From Chloroflexota bacterium (GTDB lineage: Bacteria > Chloroflexota > Anaerolineae > Caldilineales > Caldilineaceae), in the NCBI GenBank assembly GCA_003577005.1, contig QEUW01000439.1:1-8808 (forward strand): a DNA stretch of 8,808 bases. The letters run 5' to 3'. The notes beneath the pieces are model-generated. The model worked only from the letters and a program-made list of their open reading frames with translations, was not told the origin of the DNA and did no database searches. Positions within the stretch are counted from its first letter, which is position 1; the number at the start of each line of letters is the position of its first letter. Positions 7,401 to 8,808 of this stretch are shown here, piece by piece. A program made the position numbers and the translations under genes.

Positions 7401-8434
7401 AAGATCCCGCTAAAGGCAAGCAGGTCAACCATGGACCGCATGGATGGCATCAAGGCGTCACAGTAGTCAGTATAGCGGCCACCTCCCAGACTCATGTTCA
7501 CAGCGGCAATGCGAAAGGTATTGCGCAACGCATAGACGCGGTTAAGGGCAGAGATTTGGTTTGACTGCAGGCTCGCCACACAGGGGCTTGTCAGGTTTCT
7601 ATCGCTACAGGGTGTAGACGGCGGATTGGCGGCCGGGTTGTCGGTTTGCCGTGAGAAGACCTGGATGGCGATGATGCGGGCGCGTGGCGCCACCCCGGCC
7701 ACAATACCGGCCACATGCGAGCCGTGGTCGCAACTATCGATAGTAGAGTCGCATGGCAGCCCAGAGTCAACAGCTGTTGAACTCGCAGCGCCGTTCGGGC
7801 AGAACGATTCCAGATTTTGTTGGGCGTTCGTGGTCGAAAAACAGGCCTCAGAGATCACGCGCCCTGCCAACAACGGATGGTCTTTCTCGGTGCCGGTGTC
7901 TAAGACCGCTACGGCATGGCCCGCAACCGTGGGGATTATATCAAACGTCTGGTCCGCTTTGACCAGGGGGACGCTCTCCGTCAATCCCGGCATCATGATG
8001 CGGTCCTCCTCTACGCTGACCACATCGGGGTCGTTGTAGAGCGCCATCAGCCCCTCATGAGAATGGACAGTCAGGGCCATAAAGGGAATGTACTCCCACA
8101 TTTGCACATTGCTGACATCGTAATTGGACAGGCGGCCCAGCAGTGCGTGCTGAGCGCTGGCGATGGAAGCCTCCTGCACCCCAGCGGCGTGGACCTGGTC
8201 GAACAGGGCCGGGTCGTAGCCGGGCATGTCCAGCCCGACGATGAGCGGCGCACCACCCTGGGTGTCAATCTGGGCGGCCAGGGCGGCAAAATCCGCTCGG
8301 TGGATGGCCTGGCCCTCATCCACAGCGGCCGGCGTCACTTCTTGAGCGCGGACGGGCGGGCTCGCCCCGGTCAGGGTGGTGAGCACCATGACCCACGCGA
8401 GGATAAACATGGTTGTGACACGGATACGGGACAT
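4484..8434 (-). CDS. Gene A: secreted subtilisin-like serine protease (S8) with multi-domain C-terminal tail, 1316 aa
   Basis: A secreted peptidase of the S8 (subtilase) family. Residues 1-30 are a signal peptide (charged MSRIR start, hydrophobic core, cleavage after VRA). Residues about 40-146 resemble an inhibitor I9 propeptide, ending DPDVVSVEEDR. The catalytic domain (about 155-445) shows Asp179 in AVLDTG, His237 in CDHGSHVAG, oxyanion Asn352 in SAGNNG and Ser418 in SGTSMAAPHVAG, so it should be active. Ten cysteines in the catalytic region are all shared with gene B, suggesting disulfides. Then follow a PPC-like domain (about 487-585, GTINPANDLDYYYF), an IPT/TIG-like domain (595-686), an uncharacterised beta-rich stretch (694-820), an Ig/PKD-like domain (822-908), a DUF11-like domain (912-1017), a domain starting near PAGSVF (1024-1167) and a NEW3/CARDB-like domain (1177-1280). 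A DDDPN linker leads to a terminal LFLPAIL motif. The start at 8434 is set by an AAGGAG site 9 bases upstream. Compared with gene B it lacks 31 residues near 6068-6070 and stops right after LFLPAIL. The protease call is firm; the tail-domain names are from motif reading, and the substrate is unknown. Confidence 0.96.
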   Translation of the reverse strand: MSRIRVTTMFILAWVMVLTTLTGASPPVRAQEVTPAAVDEGQAIHRADFAALAAQIDTQGGAPLIVGLDMPGYDPALFDQVHAAGVQEASIASAQHALLGRLSNYDVSNVQMWEYIPFMALTVHSHEGLMALYNDPDVVSVEEDRIMMPGLTESVPLVKADQTFDIIPTVAGHAVAVLDTGTEKDHPLLAGRVISEACFSTTNAQQNLESFCPNGAASSTAVDSGLPCDSTIDSCDHGSHVAGIVAGVAPRARIIAIQVFSRQTDNPAANPPSTPCSDRNLTSPCVASLQSNQISALNRVYALRNTFRIAAVNMSLGGGRYTDYCDALMPSMRSMVDLLAFSGIFTVASAGNNGNVNAMGGPACLSNIISVGATDKEDKIAAFSDLSNRTYMLAPGVNIRSATLLDRSPIYRVASGTSMAAPHVAGALAALKDLRPLTRPVDIWATLRDTGRLVRDDRDGGTVSKRRLDVYATVCEFTGTCDEDDFRVVRLGETVFGTINPANDLDYYYFNGTAGQRLSIRMNRTSGTIDPFLELIDPPGTGRVRNDNGGGGVDALINGRTLQYTGRYRIVARSVAGGTGTYALSVLAGLAPRYPQPSISSLSPASATRSTLAQDFWLAIRGSGFTRETRTYWGTTLRPMYFGSDNLIYLLVPGAELRFGLPRVVPITVENPGPGGGMSNMAFFYISSALLGESELVSPEPNSVVPAGIQQTFVISWTHPDDSWRTMQNMDLRLRNAVNGSVLASIRVVERPGTNSVYRLLNGAGGSVMEADGETPAEGLGGDDRDLEMAVGVYNLEFRVDGPEGEVQDDDVLGQFTITAAECPYPVTGLTLSGAETGVAGADYTYTANLEPLNASQPLTLTWAPEPVSGQGTSTAVYNWGSAGEQFVFASAENCGGFGADVKAVRIRTSETPDLSISKRGPAVAVAGETITYTLTISNSGAETATNLVVLDELPAGATHVSGGALVGNSVRWDLPELAGYGAVTETVVSVVANTTLTNTNYSVSAQGGYSASGQQPVVTRLVAAKTSSDPLSDAVLYTSDGSGRRLIDLTIPAGSVFDQTTFTLDELDEPGYALPDGLSYAGRAFRLGAYQQNRSASDLELGEAISLTVAYDTADAAAVANGVLGLYHWDGSQWTQEGLTCTTQSEQQHLACRYSGQRLTQFALAVAEIIDEQPVAGVTLNASTSAATAEAGTVVEYRLTVTNTGSATDSFVVTVTSGWSATLSTGRVGPLAPGASSEFSVTVTVPAEAADGESNVATVSAVSQADGSVQAQVSLTTTAHRPPVDDDPNDDDPNDDDPADQPNRLFLPAILSSGS
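4496..6360 (-). repeat. Long direct repeat, copy in gene A (C-terminal half)
   Basis: This block covers the C-terminal modules of gene A and is nearly identical in DNA to about 127-2045 in gene B. The left boundary is sharp (4496, within the codons after LFLPAIL); the right one is gradual, near the end of the IPT/TIG-like domain. Identical runs include 57 bases (5132-5188 against 727-783) and 62 bases (5583-5644 against 1178-1239), with third codon positions unchanged. Differences are scattered substitutions, the DDDPN units and one 93-base deletion. Confidence 0.88.
4541..4579 (-). repeat. DDDPN-coding 15-bp tandem repeat in the linker of gene A
   Basis: Two 15-base units (4541-4555 and 4556-4570) and a partial third (to about 4579) encode DDDPN-DDDPN-DDDP just before the terminal motif. 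Gene B has a single DDDP at the same place (about 168-180). The gene copies thus differ by two whole units, the pattern expected of slippage. The peptide is an acidic, probably flexible or calcium-binding spacer between the last beta domain and the terminal motif. Confidence 0.9.
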
Positions 8435-8443
8435 AAGCGTTTT

Positions 8444-8449
8444 CTCCTT
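8444..8449 (-). promoter_or_regulatory. Ribosome binding site of gene A
   Basis: AAGGAG on the minus strand lies 9 bases upstream of the ATG at 8434. It decides the start of gene A: an in-frame ATG at 8581 would add 49 residues rich in Arg and Lys ahead of the signal peptide and has no reason to be used. I could not find a convincing -35/-10 promoter pair between this site and the hairpin at 8602. Confidence 0.88.
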
Positions 8450-8601
8450 TTTCTTCGTTAACTTTGGCTCTGCGGCATTTGGGAAGCGGACGGTGCTCGT
8501 TCGCTGTGTGCAGTGTACGGTTTGGTCGTCTCGCCTTCGTCGGGCGCCCGTCCCCGTTGCGTCGCTGCGGTGTCCATTCATTCTGACTAGGGGACAATAG
8601 A

Positions 8602-8635
8602 AGAGAGGTTCGCACGTGGGCGTGCGAACCTCTCT
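8602..8635 (-). terminator. Perfect 15-bp hairpin after the right-edge gene
   Basis: Two arms of 15 bases (8602-8616 and 8621-8635) are perfect reverse complements around a 4-base loop. The arms start AGAGAGG and end CCTCTCT. On the minus strand the stem is followed by TCTATTG, a poor U-tract. Its place, 74 bases after the stop of the right-edge gene and 167 bases before gene A, fits a transcription terminator or a 3'-end-protecting hairpin. It separates the two genes, so gene A probably has its own promoter. Confidence 0.65.
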
Positions 8636-8709
8636 GTCACAAAACTATCTTTCAAACTTGCTGAACGGTCGCGCCAGCATCACGCCAAGCGGCCATGTTT
8701 GCCGAATAT

Positions 8710-8808
8710 CTACGGCAGGTTGTAGCAGTTGCCAGTGCTCTGTTGGACCGAGTGGTCTGGATTAGCGACCAGTACACAGAGTTGCGTGGCCGCCGCCGGT
8801 CGCTCGGC
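8710..8808 (-). CDS. C-terminal end of a probable secreted protein (partial, 32 codons)
   Basis: Only the last 32 codons and a TAG stop (8710-8712) lie in the window; the rest is beyond the right edge. The visible peptide is Ala-rich at first and then reads CVLVANPDHSVQQSTGNC and YNLP before the stop. There is no start codon in view, so the reading frame rests on its sense: the ANPDHS and GNC pieces match, from memory, the end of a domain often found at the C-terminus of Chloroflexota secreted proteins, which begins with a GYTPxLPGxHVHFFF stretch. That beginning is what gene B runs into at the left edge of the window, so this neighbour may be a third member of the same family. A hairpin lies 74 bases after the stop and may end its transcript. 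The function of the domain is unknown to me. Coding in this frame is likely, but the family match is recollection, not an alignment. Confidence 0.72.
   Translation of the reverse strand, partial: AERPAAATQLCVLVANPDHSVQQSTGNCYNLP

Noticed and set aside
8435..8581. Upstream ATG at 8581 as the start of gene A
   Set aside because: It would put 49 basic residues before a good signal peptide; the ATG at 8434 has an AAGGAG site at the right distance.

Overview
The window most resembles a GC-rich environmental bacterium, probably of the phylum Chloroflexota. This is inferred from the style of the proteins: very large secreted subtilases with DUF11-type repeats, an acidic linker and a C-terminal LFLPAIL-like motif. 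No rRNA or other marker gene supports it. All recognisable genes lie on the minus strand and read from right to left.

Layout, in order of transcription. (1) At the right edge (8710-8808) are the last 32 codons of a gene whose product ends in ANPDHS...GNCYNLP. (2) A 275-base gap holds a perfect 15-bp hairpin (8602-8635) and the ribosome binding site of the next gene. (3) Gene A (8434-4484, 1316 aa) is a complete secreted S8 subtilisin-like protease with signal peptide, I9-like propeptide, Asp/His/Asn/Ser catalytic residues and a long tail of beta-sandwich modules ending in LFLPAILSSGS. (4) A 400-base gap holds a 9-bp hairpin, a very long near-perfect hairpin (20 bp perfect, about 24 bp with one bulge) and the next ribosome binding site. 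(5) Gene B (4083 to the left edge, 1361 codons visible, no stop) is a paralogue of A with the same architecture. It reads past the LFLPAIL motif into an extra domain that is cut by the window edge.

The two proteases probably act outside the cell or at its surface; both have an intact catalytic apparatus. Their N-terminal protease halves are clearly diverged, whereas their C-terminal halves (about 1.9 kb) are nearly identical in DNA, including runs of 57 and 62 identical bases. This points to gene conversion or module exchange within a tandem family. The extra domain begun at the left edge and the domain ended at the right edge resemble the two ends of one domain type that I associate with Chloroflexota secreted proteins. 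If so, at least three neighbouring genes belong to one modular family and A has lost, or never had, that terminal domain. I see no CRISPR array, tRNA, rRNA or insertion sequence.
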